A DNA stretch of 32,854 bases from Acidobacteriota bacterium (lineage in GTDB: Bacteria; Acidobacteriota; Terriglobia; Acidiferrales; UBA7541). Every line of letters begins with the position of its first letter. The first letter of the stretch is position 1. The position numbers and the translations under genes were made by a program. The notes beneath the pieces are model-generated. The model was not told where the DNA came from, searched no databases, and was given only the letters and a program-made list of their open reading frames with translations. Positions 9,701-18,472 of this stretch are shown piece after piece. Location: the NCBI GenBank assembly GCA_016201285.1, contig JACQDE010000002.1, positions 1 through 32,854 of the forward strand, given 5' to 3'.

Positions 9701-12700
9701 CACCGTCTCCCCGAGCAACTCCCAGACCGTTAACGTTTCCGCAGGCGGCACGGCGAATGTCGTTTTTACCCTCGTTGCCTTGGCGACCAATTCCAGTACG
9801 GCAACGACGTCCGCCTTCATCAACGCCAGTTCCACCAGCGGCACCGCGCTAAACTCCATCTCCGGCCCGTTCATGACCATCGGCCCGGCCGGGTTCAGCC
9901 TTTCCCCGCCTTCTTCCTTCAACATCGCGGATATCAACTCCACGTTTGGGCCCACGGTCATCACCACGGTTCAGCCACTGGGGGCCTTCGGCGCGTCGGC
10001 GGACTTCACCGTGGTCAGCGGCACCATCCCCGCTGGCGTGACGATTTCACCGCTGACACAGACGGTGGCTGCCGGAGGCCAGGCGCGATTCACGGTGCGC
10101 GCGGCTTCGCCGGCCGTGGTCGGCAACTACGCCATCACCGTCAACGCCGTCTCCGGCGCTCTTTCGCAGACGTACACGATCAACCTGCGGCTGCGCGGGC
10201 GGATCACACTCAACGTCACCGAGACGCCGGGCGGCGGCCCTCCAGGCACGCAGACCGTCCCGCTGGTTCTGGCCCCGAGTGGGACCCTGACGTTTAATGT
10301 GTCGGTGGGTGGCGCCGATGGCTTCTCCGGCAGCGTGGAATTGCAAGCCTTCAACCTGCCGGGCGGCGTGACCGCTGTCTTCACTTCCTCCGGCTCCAGC
10401 ACCGCGTTCCTCAATGCCCCCGGCTCGGATACGCTCACGTTAACCAACACGAGCGCAGCCGCCGCGCCGTTGCTCACAAGCTACGTGCAGGCTTTCGACC
10501 CCGTCAATGGCTTCTCCTTCACCTCGCCCAACCAGCAGATTTTCTACACCACCGGCGGCCCCACTTTCGTTCTGGGTTGCACGTATTACACCGGCTATCC
10601 CGCGACGCCCTGCAACCAGATCAGCCATCTCTATCTGAACATCAACCAGTCCTACAGCACCGATTCGCTGAACCTGAAGCTGGATGCCATCGGCGGCTAT
10701 AGCGGCACGGTCCGCGTCACGCCCATTGGGTTGCCCGCCGGAATGACCATGTCGCCCAATCCGGTCGTCCTCTCGCCAGGCACTCCCGTGGCCGTAACCT
10801 TCAGCGCGGCCACGCCGGCCGTCGCGGGGCTGTTCAACTTCACCCTCGAAGGCATCGACACGGTGAATTCCCAGCTCATTTCCGTGACGCCGGTGAGCGG
10901 CCAGATGAACGGCAGCATCAAGCTGGTGGTTACGCCCGCCACGACGCAGAACCTCCCGGCGATTGTGGCGCCCGGCGGACAGCAGGTGTTCAGTGTTGAC
11001 GTCACCGGCATGAATGGCTTTTCCGGTACCGCCAATATCAACCTCTTCCCGAGCCTGGCCACCGGCGTGACCATCGCGCCCAGCGGCACCCAGCAGGTGA
11101 CCGTGCCCTCCGTGGGGAGCCTGACGCTCACCTACACCGTGAGCGCCGCCGCCAACGCTCCCGCATCCTTCACTCATCCCATTACTTTTGACGCCGACGG
11201 CTTTGACCAGTTCTTCAACAACGTCACTTATTTTGTGAGCGGGGAGACCTCGGTTTCGTCGCTCTACGTGGTCGGGCCCAGCAGCTTTAACACCTTTGTC
11301 AGCGGGGCCACGCTCACCAACCCGCTCTTTGTTCAAGTCGGGCAGCAAGCCAGCATCTTTACCAGCATCAACGCCATCGGCGCCTTCAACGGAACGGTCT
11401 TCCTCGATGTCGTCGGCTTGCCCAGTTCGATTACCGTCTCCTCAGCCCCCGGAAGCTCGGCGACCATCCCGGTCCGACAAGGCGCGGGGACCATCGTCAT
11501 CCAGCCGCAAGTCGCCGGTGTCGGCGTGCCCGGCACCAGTGCGTCCGCAACGTTGTTCTTCACCGTCGCCTCCAATGCGCCGCGCGGGTTCGTACAAGGA
11601 ACTCTGACAGCCACCGCCGGCGCCCTGGTACAGTCCATCCCCATCGTCTTCTTCGTCACTCCTCAGGTGACGTTGAACCTGACCCCCGCGGCTTCGACCA
11701 CGGCGCCGATGGTGATCGCGCCGGGCAGTTCGGCCAACCTTCAGATCGCCGCCAACGCGAGCCCCAGTTTTGCCGGCGATGTGGACCTGAGTTTCAGCCT
11801 GCCCTCGGGCGTGACCATCACGCCGGTCAGCGTGCGGGCCACCCTGGGCGGATTCACCACGGTCTCGGTCAGCTTGGCGAACTCAGTGGCCCCAGGCTCG
11901 ACACTCTCGATCGGTATCTTTGCCTACATCAACGGCAGTTTCGTCTCTCAGACGACGGCCACCATCATCGCCGGCGCCGGCGCGTTCGGAATCACCATCA
12001 CTCCGAACGCCGCGACTTCTTCAAGCACGCCGTTGGTCATCAACGCGGGCAGCTCCGGCATCGTTGGCGTGACCGTCAGCGCCATCGGCACGTTTAGCGG
12101 AAACGTCACCGTGGACGCCACCTTCACCGTGGCCACGCTGAGCACGCCCACCCCTTCGGTCAGCGTCGCCCCGGGAGGTACCGCCAATTTCACCGTCAAC
12201 GCCGCAGCGGGCGCGCAGGGATTGATCGCGCGCATGTTCATCACCGCCACTGGCGGCGGACAAAGCACCAGCGCCATTGTCTTCATCAGTATCGGTGCGG
12301 GCGGCTTTTCGCTCACCGTGGTGGGCAACACCAGTTCCAATCCGATGTTGCTGGATCTTCCCGGTACAAACTCGTTCTCCGTGCTCGTTCACCAGCAGTC
12401 CGGCTTTACCGGCATCGTGAGCCTGGTCGCCAGCGGTCTGCCTGCCGGCGTGACCGTGCCCAATAACAACTTCCTGGTTGCTGCGGGGACGCAACAGACG
12501 TTCGTCGTGCAGGTGGCTTCCAACGCCGCCGCCGGCGACACGCAGTTCACGCTGACGGGCACTTCAGGCGCCCTCAGCGTCAACGTGACCGTCTTCCTGC
12601 GCTTGCGCGGCCGCTTCAGCCTGTCTCTTTCCGGCGGCGCTTCCCCCACCGCGCCGGTGGTGATTGCCCCGGGCGGAAGCCAGAACGTCAGCGTGGTGGT

Positions 12701-15700
12701 GGTGCCCGTGGCTAGCTCCTTTGGAAACGTTACGATCACCGCATCCACATTCAACCTTCCGACCGGGGTGACCGTCTCGCCGAGTTCCGCCACCGTCGCC
12801 CCGAACACGCCTGCTCAGTTCACGATTTCCGTGGCCGCCAACACGCCGGGCACAGCGGTGTTCTCCTTCTCTTTCTTCGCCAGTGGCACGTACATCAGCG
12901 GCGGCCCCGGCGCGAGCGTGTTCGCCTCCGTCGCCAGCAATCCCACGTTCAACATGGGCTTTTTCTCTCCGACCTCGGTAGATATCGGAAACCAGTACGC
13001 CAGTTCGCTCTATGTGACTCTGACCCCGGTGGGCGGCTACAGTGGCACGGTAACGCTTAGCAGTTCGTCGTTGCCCAGCGGCGTGACGGTGACCCCGGCT
13101 TCGACCACCGTGGCCCTTTCCGGCTTCGGCACGTCCGTCAACCTGAACTTCGTGGCCAGCACCGCGGCATTCAGTGCCGGCTCGTTTCCGGTGAACATCA
13201 CTGCCACAGACGGCGTGATCACCCTCACCCAGCAGTTGCAGGTGGATGTGCTGGCCGACTTCAGCATGGCCGCCAGCGCGGGTACCAATTCCACCGCGCC
13301 GATTTTGCTCGCCGCCGGCGGCTCCACAAACGTGAACATCCCCATCACGCTGAATCCGGCAAACATTTTGTGCAACGACTCCACGTACACCATCAGCCTG
13401 AGCACCTCAGCCAGCTTGCCCACCGGCGTGACGGCTGGCGTCACCGCCACGGCCAACGCGAGTACGCCCGGCGTGCTCAACGTGGCCGTCCCGTCCGGCA
13501 CTTCGGCCTCGTCCATCTTCGGCGTGACGGTGATCGGCGACGGCCCGCCAGGCTGCGCCCAGACCCAGCGTTCCGTCACTTCGTACTTCGTCATCGGGCC
13601 GGGCTCGTTCAGCCTCTCTGTGCCCACCTTTGTGACCGCCGTCGGCATCAACACCAATTCACTCGCCAGCGTTGGCATGACGGTGAACTCCATCGGCAAC
13701 TTCCAGGGAACGGTCAATGTCTCCGTCGTGGGCGCCTCCGTGCCAACTGGCGTCACGGTGACGCCGGCCACCGCCGCCGTCGCCGCCGGCAACTCTCTCA
13801 ACTTCCAGGTGCGCGCCGATTCGCCCGCCACCGCCGGCTCGACCTCGTTCAACATCACCGCGACCGACGGCGTCACCACGCTGAACGGCACCATTCCCTT
13901 GTTGCTGAGGGGTTCCTACACCCTGACGATTTCTCCGGCGAACTCCAACTCGCAGCCAGCGGTGGTCGCTCCCAACCAGAGCCTCACCTATACCGTCACC
14001 GTCAACCCGCAAAACGGCTTCAACGGCACGGTGAACATCTCGCACTGGTACGGCTCCCCGCCGCCGGGCGTAAGCATCACCAGCAACCTCACCGCCTCGC
14101 CGGGTTCGCCGGGGCAGATCGTCGTTACCGCTTCCTCCACGGCGGCGCCCAGCATGCCGCAGGTGGCGTTTTTTCTGTCGTCTTCGCCCAACTCGTTCTC
14201 CGCGCCCGGCTTCGGTTTCTTCAGCGCCGCCGGCCCCCCGGGCTTCCGCGTCACCAACTTCTCTTCGGTGAACTTCCCGCAGCAGGTGGTGATCAACGGC
14301 TTCGCGCGGAACATCACGGTGGACGTGCAGTCGCTCGGCGGCTTCACGGGCCTGGTGAACCTGGCGCTGGGCAGCCTGCCCGCTGGCCTCACTGCGTCTC
14401 CGCAGACCGCTCAGGTCAACGTCCCTGCCGGTGGCATCGCCAGCTTCACCTTCTCCTTTTTGGCGGGTTCGCAGCTCTCTCAGGGGCCTCTTGATGTCCA
14501 GTTGACGGCCTCGCAGGGCGCCACCTCCGTGAACACGTTCTTCTACCTCTACGCCGCCTCGAACATGGCGCTGGTGCAGTCGCCGCCGACCAACCCGAAC
14601 ACGCTCTTGCGGCTGATTCAGAACGACCCCATCGGGCAAACCCTGAACATCCAGGTGCTCAACCAGGGCGGATTCACCGGTTCGCTCCAGCTCGCCGTGC
14701 AAAATCTGCCCGTGGGCATCACCGTCAATCCCATGACGGCTACTGTGCCCGCCAACGGCAACGCCAACTTCCAGATCACCGCAGGCGCCGGCGCGGCGAA
14801 TGGCTCACAGAGCTTCGATATCACCGCCAGCTTCTCCGGGCTCTTCGCCTCGTCCCCCGTCTTCCTGAACGTCGGCGTGGGGAGCTTCAGTCTGACGGGC
14901 TCGCCCAACTCGACTCTTGCGCAGCCAATCGCGCTGAACCCCAACGGGACCAGCATCGTGCCTCTCGCCGTGACGGCCACCGGAACAAACGGCTTCCAGG
15001 GCATCGTGGACATCACACCCACCGGCCTGCCGGCCGGCATGACCGCAACGCCGGCCACCGCGCAGGTGACGGTCCCGCCAAACGGCTCCGCCTCGACAAC
15101 TTTTAGCTTCACGGCCACCGTCGCGCAGGGCGCCAACCCGGTGACGATTACGCTGAACGGCGTTTCCAACGTGGCGACCCCTGCCGGGCCGGTTGCGGTG
15201 AACGCTTCCATGCAGAGTTTCTTCCTGGTCAACCCGCCGACCTTCGCGCTGACGCAGACCGGCGGCACCTCCGGTTCTCCGCTCAGCATCGAGCAGGGCA
15301 TCCCGCCGGGCCAGACGTTCACGATTGGCGTCACCGGCGCCGGTACGGTGACCATCACCTTCGCCAACCTGCCTTCCGGGATTACCATCTCTCCACCCAC
15401 GGCCAACATTGCCGCGGGCAGCGCGGGGACATTCTCCGTCGTCGCCGCCTCAAACACCGCGATCGGGAACTACATCATTTCGGTTGTCGGCGCTTCGGGC
15501 GGCCAGCTCGCTGCGCTCAACCTGTTTGTCAACGTGGTGGTGCCGACGAACGGATTCTTCCTCACCACCGTTCCGCCGACGTCGGCGGCCGCGCCGGTCA
15601 TCCTCCAGCCGGACCACACACTGACTACATTCCTGAACATCAACGTGCTCGGGAAGGGCACTTTCAACGGCACGGTGAATCTCTCTCTGACGGGCGTGCC

Positions 15701-17519
15701 CGCCGGCGTCATTGCCACGCTCACGCCCACCTCCGCGGACCTCTCCTTAAGCCCGGTGCAAGTGGTCCAGCTCCAGTTCCAGACCACAACCGGCCTCGCG
15801 GGGTTCGGCCCCTCGATCGTGAGCGTGGACGGAGTCTCCGGCGCGCTGACGGCGAGCACGCCGGTGTTCGTCGCGCTCCAGATCGTCTCTGCCATTCAGC
15901 AGCCGGGCGCGCAGACCATTCGCGCGCCGGAGATCCTGCAGGTGCTCCCGCCAGGCGGCTATGCCGGCTCGCACATGACCCTGACACTGCAAGGCAGCGG
16001 GCTCAGCGGGATCACCCAGGTGCTCAGCGGCACGACCAAGATCTCCGCGCAGCTCGATCCCGGCACCGATTCGATGCGCCGCTTGAGCGTCTTCGTGCGG
16101 CCCGAAACGCCCGAAGGAACTTACACGCTGATGCTGGTCAGCCCGCACGGGAGCGTCCCTGTGGGCATCAACGTCGCCACCGAATCCCTCGTGGATACTC
16201 CCGATGGGCCCGGGCGCGACGGCCGGCCTACGCAGCGCAGCAGCCGCGTCGGAAGCCGCCTGCCCGGAGGCGGACTCTCGCCGCGCGCGCAGCAGACCGG
16301 CGGCGTGGTCGGAGAAGCTTCCCGTCCGGTGGTCACGGGGGTCGAACCGGCCAGCCTTAAGCCGGGCGATGCCGTCGTCGGCCGTCTCCTCGGCGAAAAC
16401 CTCCAGGGCGTGCGCGCGGTGCGTGCGAACGGCCTGGGCATCAGCGTCGAAGTGCTCGAAGCCCGCGCCACCGAAGTGCGCGTGCGCTTTATCGTCGCCG
16501 GCACCGCGGCGTCGGGCGCGCGCATGTTGGCTCTCTTCCCGGGCGGCCATAGCGCGGATGCCATGCTGGAAATTCAGGCGGCGCGTGTGGCAGCGCCCGC
16601 CACACAGGCCAGCGCCAGTTCCACGCCGGACGAAACACCGGAGACGCCGGAGTCCCGAACCGTCGGGACGCGCCCGGCGGACACCGGCCGCGGCGTCACA
16701 ACGTCGTCCGCCTCCGCGGCCCCGCCGGACCTCGTGGTCCGCTCGGGCGACATCACCATGTCGCCGGGCAGTCCGCGGCCGGGCGATAACGTCACCTTCC
16801 GCGTGCAAATGACCAACCGCGGCGGGCAAAACGCCGAGAATGTCGAAGTGGAGTTCACTCTCGGCGGCGCCAACGTGCGCGTCCGCGAACGTTTCAGCAT
16901 CGCCGCGGGTTCCTCGCAGTCGTTCCAGGTGGAATGGCAGGCGCTGGGCTCTGGCCGCTTCGAGCCGCGCGTGGTGATTGATCCCGAGCGGCGGCTGAAC
17001 CTCACGAACCGCGCCACCACGGTCGCGGCCCTGCCGGCCTTTGAGATGTTCCCTGCGCTGGGCGCGGCCGGCCGTACCACGACGGCCATGCGCGAGCGCG
17101 GCCAGTTATCCCTCACTGCCAACGGCTGCCAGGGCTTCCGCTTCAGCTCTGGCACCGAGCAGGCTTGCAACGGCGGCGCGGACATCGAAGTGCGGCTCGC
17201 CCCGCAGGGCGGCGCGCTGCGCATCGAGGCCGATGGCGTGCGCAACCTCGGCGCCATCCCGCTCGAGCAGGCGGGGCAGGTGCCTCGCGGTGCGATGGCC
17301 ACTGCTGAAACGGTTCTGCCGGGCGCCGTTTATCTGGTCGAGACGCGCCGCGGCGCCGTGCTCGTCCGCGTCATGGACGTCCGCGGGCTCAACGCCGCGC
17401 GCGCGGCGACGCCCCCGGCGCTCAACCGGCCGCGCCTGTCGGATGTGGAAGGCCCGCAGGCAGCGATGCCGCAGAACAGCATCACGCTCGTCCTCGAGTG
17501 GCGGCCTCTCGCGCAGTAG
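6798..17519 (+). CDS. Giant secreted FecR/Ig-like repeat protein
   Basis: This protein of about 3,573 residues has many domains. A hydrophobic signal (LLAGVVALALPLPALAQ) is followed by a FecR domain (residues about 64-165, with GDKVVTERGGRVRVRL and AAVAGVVGTDIF). Next come a TIG-like segment (245-320), a PKD-like domain (332-420), an NTF2-like domain (422-565) and 22 Ig-like repeats counted by eye (583-3030). Each repeat has a G-F-x-G-T-V strand and an LPxGVTxSP turn. Two IPT/TIG-like domains (3050-3130, 3177-3265), a CARDB-like domain (3312-3412) and an unassigned C-terminus end the protein. Such architecture suits a long cell-surface or extracellular adhesive fibre. No LPxTG or type IX sorting signal was seen. 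Two starts are possible: 6798 (GAGG at 6787-6790) and 6882 (GGAGG at 6871-6875, six bases away), the latter giving a compact signal peptide. A duplicated short repeat lies between them. Confidence 0.85.
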   Translation: MSHQTTTCGERSRTIRPVVSIAEPWRKWMLLAGVVALALPLPALAQTSAREAGSISAMVPVDHVLRQKKGIEAVKDMKVLWGDKVVTERGGRVRVRLNDGSILNVGSQSSLEILQHDTQTQRTQLQLAYGRMRASVVRITQPDGGFQVRTTAAVAGVVGTDIFTEAAQIYTTVIALGGGFVTVGSPNPLYAAFASTLNPGEAITLIADQRPGEKRLATNEELGNAFQETELDEVVRLDPRATFPGHTFQGRIAGQGLAAATAVSFAREGISIEMTGPATPTGIPVSVTVAEDVPHGTYPFTVQRPQGSQVGVLIVTSEENVGRVGGAGGGRMKPPAAQTITATRGAKFALDASATETPAGTSIAAFLWKILDTDFSSNQAEFTVNTSLLPPGDYVIQLAVVNDRGQAATQRYNLTVEPGIQPAEIISELATGYESLQPNQFLRYFDEEKFRNYSGFAAAIEDSFRNQLETVRVFQRPVNCTITEEEDQAACQADFELQFTKKDQPTEPLDANGNPFPPGVSAPANATPGKRQLTGTERSTIRFERADQGWKIVDYSAEVSCPGGAAVSGVNVGSCILALGSSSTPDFQITNVLLPGGAVVPVGGTLTGTFDLSPLGGFNGAITLTGVADVGGTPATLTFSPNPAPPLGTVTFTVSVPVTGPNATTPFTLTITGVDSSGAITQSASIPLTYQGLPPFALSQFTNPNAPLTLLANSSVVIGITAMSSVSGFNTPITLTFGPLPSGVTVSPATANVLPGSTQPFTFTFTPAGNAFANFGVANVTVTGTAAGVPVQTSTIVLNLGTAGSLPFSLFSSPSTSTVTLSSPSLVNTGFNVFVSSAQTFNQPINISMGTPPPGVTISPSTFVFTPGLSGSNVFYTVTVNPAVAQPGSYPVLVSGVSGGVSATTTWTLNINGAFSLSVAPNNTQLTPMVLPPDGVTQTNVTVTVTSINNFSGSVNVLFFSPFNPPGITVSPSNSQTVNVSAGGTANVVFTLVALATNSSTATTSAFINASSTSGTALNSISGPFMTIGPAGFSLSPPSSFNIADINSTFGPTVITTVQPLGAFGASADFTVVSGTIPAGVTISPLTQTVAAGGQARFTVRAASPAVVGNYAITVNAVSGALSQTYTINLRLRGRITLNVTETPGGGPPGTQTVPLVLAPSGTLTFNVSVGGADGFSGSVELQAFNLPGGVTAVFTSSGSSTAFLNAPGSDTLTLTNTSAAAAPLLTSYVQAFDPVNGFSFTSPNQQIFYTTGGPTFVLGCTYYTGYPATPCNQISHLYLNINQSYSTDSLNLKLDAIGGYSGTVRVTPIGLPAGMTMSPNPVVLSPGTPVAVTFSAATPAVAGLFNFTLEGIDTVNSQLISVTPVSGQMNGSIKLVVTPATTQNLPAIVAPGGQQVFSVDVTGMNGFSGTANINLFPSLATGVTIAPSGTQQVTVPSVGSLTLTYTVSAAANAPASFTHPITFDADGFDQFFNNVTYFVSGETSVSSLYVVGPSSFNTFVSGATLTNPLFVQVGQQASIFTSINAIGAFNGTVFLDVVGLPSSITVSSAPGSSATIPVRQGAGTIVIQPQVAGVGVPGTSASATLFFTVASNAPRGFVQGTLTATAGALVQSIPIVFFVTPQVTLNLTPAASTTAPMVIAPGSSANLQIAANASPSFAGDVDLSFSLPSGVTITPVSVRATLGGFTTVSVSLANSVAPGSTLSIGIFAYINGSFVSQTTATIIAGAGAFGITITPNAATSSSTPLVINAGSSGIVGVTVSAIGTFSGNVTVDATFTVATLSTPTPSVSVAPGGTANFTVNAAAGAQGLIARMFITATGGGQSTSAIVFISIGAGGFSLTVVGNTSSNPMLLDLPGTNSFSVLVHQQSGFTGIVSLVASGLPAGVTVPNNNFLVAAGTQQTFVVQVASNAAAGDTQFTLTGTSGALSVNVTVFLRLRGRFSLSLSGGASPTAPVVIAPGGSQNVSVVVVPVASSFGNVTITASTFNLPTGVTVSPSSATVAPNTPAQFTISVAANTPGTAVFSFSFFASGTYISGGPGASVFASVASNPTFNMGFFSPTSVDIGNQYASSLYVTLTPVGGYSGTVTLSSSSLPSGVTVTPASTTVALSGFGTSVNLNFVASTAAFSAGSFPVNITATDGVITLTQQLQVDVLADFSMAASAGTNSTAPILLAAGGSTNVNIPITLNPANILCNDSTYTISLSTSASLPTGVTAGVTATANASTPGVLNVAVPSGTSASSIFGVTVIGDGPPGCAQTQRSVTSYFVIGPGSFSLSVPTFVTAVGINTNSLASVGMTVNSIGNFQGTVNVSVVGASVPTGVTVTPATAAVAAGNSLNFQVRADSPATAGSTSFNITATDGVTTLNGTIPLLLRGSYTLTISPANSNSQPAVVAPNQSLTYTVTVNPQNGFNGTVNISHWYGSPPPGVSITSNLTASPGSPGQIVVTASSTAAPSMPQVAFFLSSSPNSFSAPGFGFFSAAGPPGFRVTNFSSVNFPQQVVINGFARNITVDVQSLGGFTGLVNLALGSLPAGLTASPQTAQVNVPAGGIASFTFSFLAGSQLSQGPLDVQLTASQGATSVNTFFYLYAASNMALVQSPPTNPNTLLRLIQNDPIGQTLNIQVLNQGGFTGSLQLAVQNLPVGITVNPMTATVPANGNANFQITAGAGAANGSQSFDITASFSGLFASSPVFLNVGVGSFSLTGSPNSTLAQPIALNPNGTSIVPLAVTATGTNGFQGIVDITPTGLPAGMTATPATAQVTVPPNGSASTTFSFTATVAQGANPVTITLNGVSNVATPAGPVAVNASMQSFFLVNPPTFALTQTGGTSGSPLSIEQGIPPGQTFTIGVTGAGTVTITFANLPSGITISPPTANIAAGSAGTFSVVAASNTAIGNYIISVVGASGGQLAALNLFVNVVVPTNGFFLTTVPPTSAAAPVILQPDHTLTTFLNINVLGKGTFNGTVNLSLTGVPAGVIATLTPTSADLSLSPVQVVQLQFQTTTGLAGFGPSIVSVDGVSGALTASTPVFVALQIVSAIQQPGAQTIRAPEILQVLPPGGYAGSHMTLTLQGSGLSGITQVLSGTTKISAQLDPGTDSMRRLSVFVRPETPEGTYTLMLVSPHGSVPVGINVATESLVDTPDGPGRDGRPTQRSSRVGSRLPGGGLSPRAQQTGGVVGEASRPVVTGVEPASLKPGDAVVGRLLGENLQGVRAVRANGLGISVEVLEARATEVRVRFIVAGTAASGARMLALFPGGHSADAMLEIQAARVAAPATQASASSTPDETPETPESRTVGTRPADTGRGVTTSSASAAPPDLVVRSGDITMSPGSPRPGDNVTFRVQMTNRGGQNAENVEVEFTLGGANVRVRERFSIAAGSSQSFQVEWQALGSGRFEPRVVIDPERRLNLTNRATTVAALPAFEMFPALGAAGRTTTAMRERGQLSLTANGCQGFRFSSGTEQACNGGADIEVRLAPQGGALRIEADGVRNLGAIPLEQAGQVPRGAMATAETVLPGAVYLVETRRGAVLVRVMDVRGLNAARAATPPALNRPRLSDVEGPQAAMPQNSITLVLEWRPLAQ
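6817..6868 (+). repeat. Two tandem copies of a short interspersed repeat in the 5' end of the giant gene
   Basis: The unit TGTGGTGAGCGTAGCCGAAC occurs at 6819-6838 and, with one change, again 29 bases later. The repeat lies between the two candidate start codons of the giant gene. The 29-base period is not a multiple of three, so the copies are read in different frames and this stretch is unlikely to encode a conserved peptide. It resembles short repeats that are usually intergenic, which favours the downstream start at 6882. Confidence 0.6.
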
Positions 17520-17601
17520 TTGCATGAAACCGGCAGCCGGGGCTCAGGCGACCCTTTGGGCCCTGGCCGCCATCCAAACTGTGAACGTCCAGGAGGAAAA
17601 G

Positions 17602-18171
17602 ATGCGCCGCACCGGACTGATGGCCCTCGCGCTTGCCCTGCTGCTTGTCCTGAGCGCAGATGAAGGACTGGGCCTGAGCGGCGGCTCGCTGCTGTTCGCG
17701 CAGAGCCAGGAGCCGCAGAAAAAACAGGACAAGCAGGAAAAGAAAACCGATTCCAAGAAGGCGAAGAAGTCCGACCAGGCCCCGGCGCCCGGCGACACCG
17801 CCGACATCGCCGCGGAGCGCAAGAGTCTGACCCGCGTGCTCCGCGCCCTCACCGACGCCGTCGAGGGCAGTTCCCCGCGCCGCCTCCGCGACCTGCTCGA
17901 CGAGCGCTTCTACGACTTCCCCCGCTTCGAGGACCAGGTAACCGATTTCCTGAGGGACAACGCAGAGATCCGCATGTACCTCCGCGAATCCACCGCCGAA
18001 GTGAAGGGCGACAAGGCCACCCTCATCGTGGACGCCGACATGACCTACGCGCTCAAGGCCACCCCCACGGCCCAACAGAAGCGCCGCGAGCGCATCCAGT
18101 TCGACTTCGTGCGCACCGCCGCCGGCTGGAAAATTTACGAGATCACGCCGCGTCGCTTCTTCACGCCCTGA
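17602..18171 (+). CDS. Small secreted NTF2-like protein
   Basis: The start at 17602 has AGGAGG at 17591-17596, five bases upstream, and gives 189 residues. A signal peptide (LMALALALLLVLSA, ending near FAQ) is followed by a Lys/Gln-rich linker (residues 37-65), then a domain of about 120 residues. This has the layout of an NTF2/SnoaL-like fold: helices (RVLRALTDAVEG, LRDLLDERFYDF), then strands (AEVKGDKATLIVDADMTY, ERIQFDFVRTAAGWKIYEI). The ending F-x-x-x-x-x-GWKI-Y resembles the RFERADQGWKIVDY segment of the NTF2-like domain in the upstream giant protein. It lies 82 bases after that gene and is probably the last gene of the operon. Role unknown; a binding or lipid-carrier function is only a guess. 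The longer frame opening at 17041 is rejected because it overlaps the giant gene. Confidence 0.75.
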   Translation: MRRTGLMALALALLLVLSADEGLGLSGGSLLFAQSQEPQKKQDKQEKKTDSKKAKKSDQAPAPGDTADIAAERKSLTRVLRALTDAVEGSSPRRLRDLLDERFYDFPRFEDQVTDFLRDNAEIRMYLRESTAEVKGDKATLIVDADMTYALKATPTAQQKRRERIQFDFVRTAAGWKIYEITPRRFFTP

Positions 18172-18195
18172 AGCGTCCCCCATACGGGTTTCCCG

Positions 18196-18231
18196 GCGGG
18201 AAGGTCAGCTTGACTTCCCGCTTTCGGTTTT
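18196..18231 (+). terminator. Rho-independent terminator after the barrel/giant-protein operon
   Basis: GCGGGAAG (18196-18203) pairs with CTTCCCGC (18214-18221), with three further possible pairs around the loop, and TTTCGGTTTT follows. It sits 25 bases after the stop of the small NTF2-like gene. The T-run is interrupted by CGG, so strength is uncertain. Confidence 0.55.
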
Positions 18232-18299
18232 CGCCTGTCGGTCTATCCACGCGCCGCCGCAGCAGCCGTCGCCCTTCTCGCGCTCATCCTAAGCACACC

Positions 18300-18384
18300 G
18301 TAGCGGCGGGTTTATCCCGCCACGTCCGATTGTGGCCGGATCAATCCTTTCGGCTGTGATTGGAGCAGCCAAAGCCGCCGCTAC
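18300..18384. repeat. 85-base element bounded by 10-base inverted repeats
   Basis: GTAGCGGCGG at 18300-18309 is the perfect reverse complement of CCGCCGCTAC at 18375-18384. A second, inner hairpin GGCGGG-TTTAT-CCCGCC lies at the left end (18304-18320). The arrangement is like a REP/MITE-type miniature element. Whether further copies exist elsewhere in the genome cannot be seen here. Confidence 0.6.
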
Positions 18385-18395
18385 AACTCCCCTCA

Positions 18396-18455
18396 CTGTC
18401 ATCCTGGCGAAGCCCTGCCCCGGCCGGTGCACGGCGAAGCAAAGGATCTCTCTTG
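18396..18455. repeat. Degenerate copy of a common interspersed repeat
   Basis: GTCATCCTGGCGAAGC followed by GCGAAGCAAAGGATCTCTC resembles, from memory, the widespread intergenic repeat with the GTCATCCTGAGCGAAG core and an AAGGATCTC end. Here the two halves are separated by a GC-rich insert. Function unknown. Confidence 0.35.
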
Positions 18456-18472
18456 CGGCCTGCGGACGCTCG

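Larger units (their letters stand above)
18172..18472. other. Convergent intergenic region with repeats
   Basis: This 301-base stretch separates the + operon from the convergent FecR-like gene. It holds the likely terminator near 18196, a short inverted-repeat element at 18300-18384 and a degenerate interspersed repeat near 18396. No gene is supported. Confidence 0.6.

Noticed and set aside
8545..15890. DNA-level tandem repeat or CRISPR-like array in the giant gene
   Set aside because: The repeats are protein-level Ig-like units of about 100 residues that have diverged; no near-identical DNA repeats or regular spacers are present.
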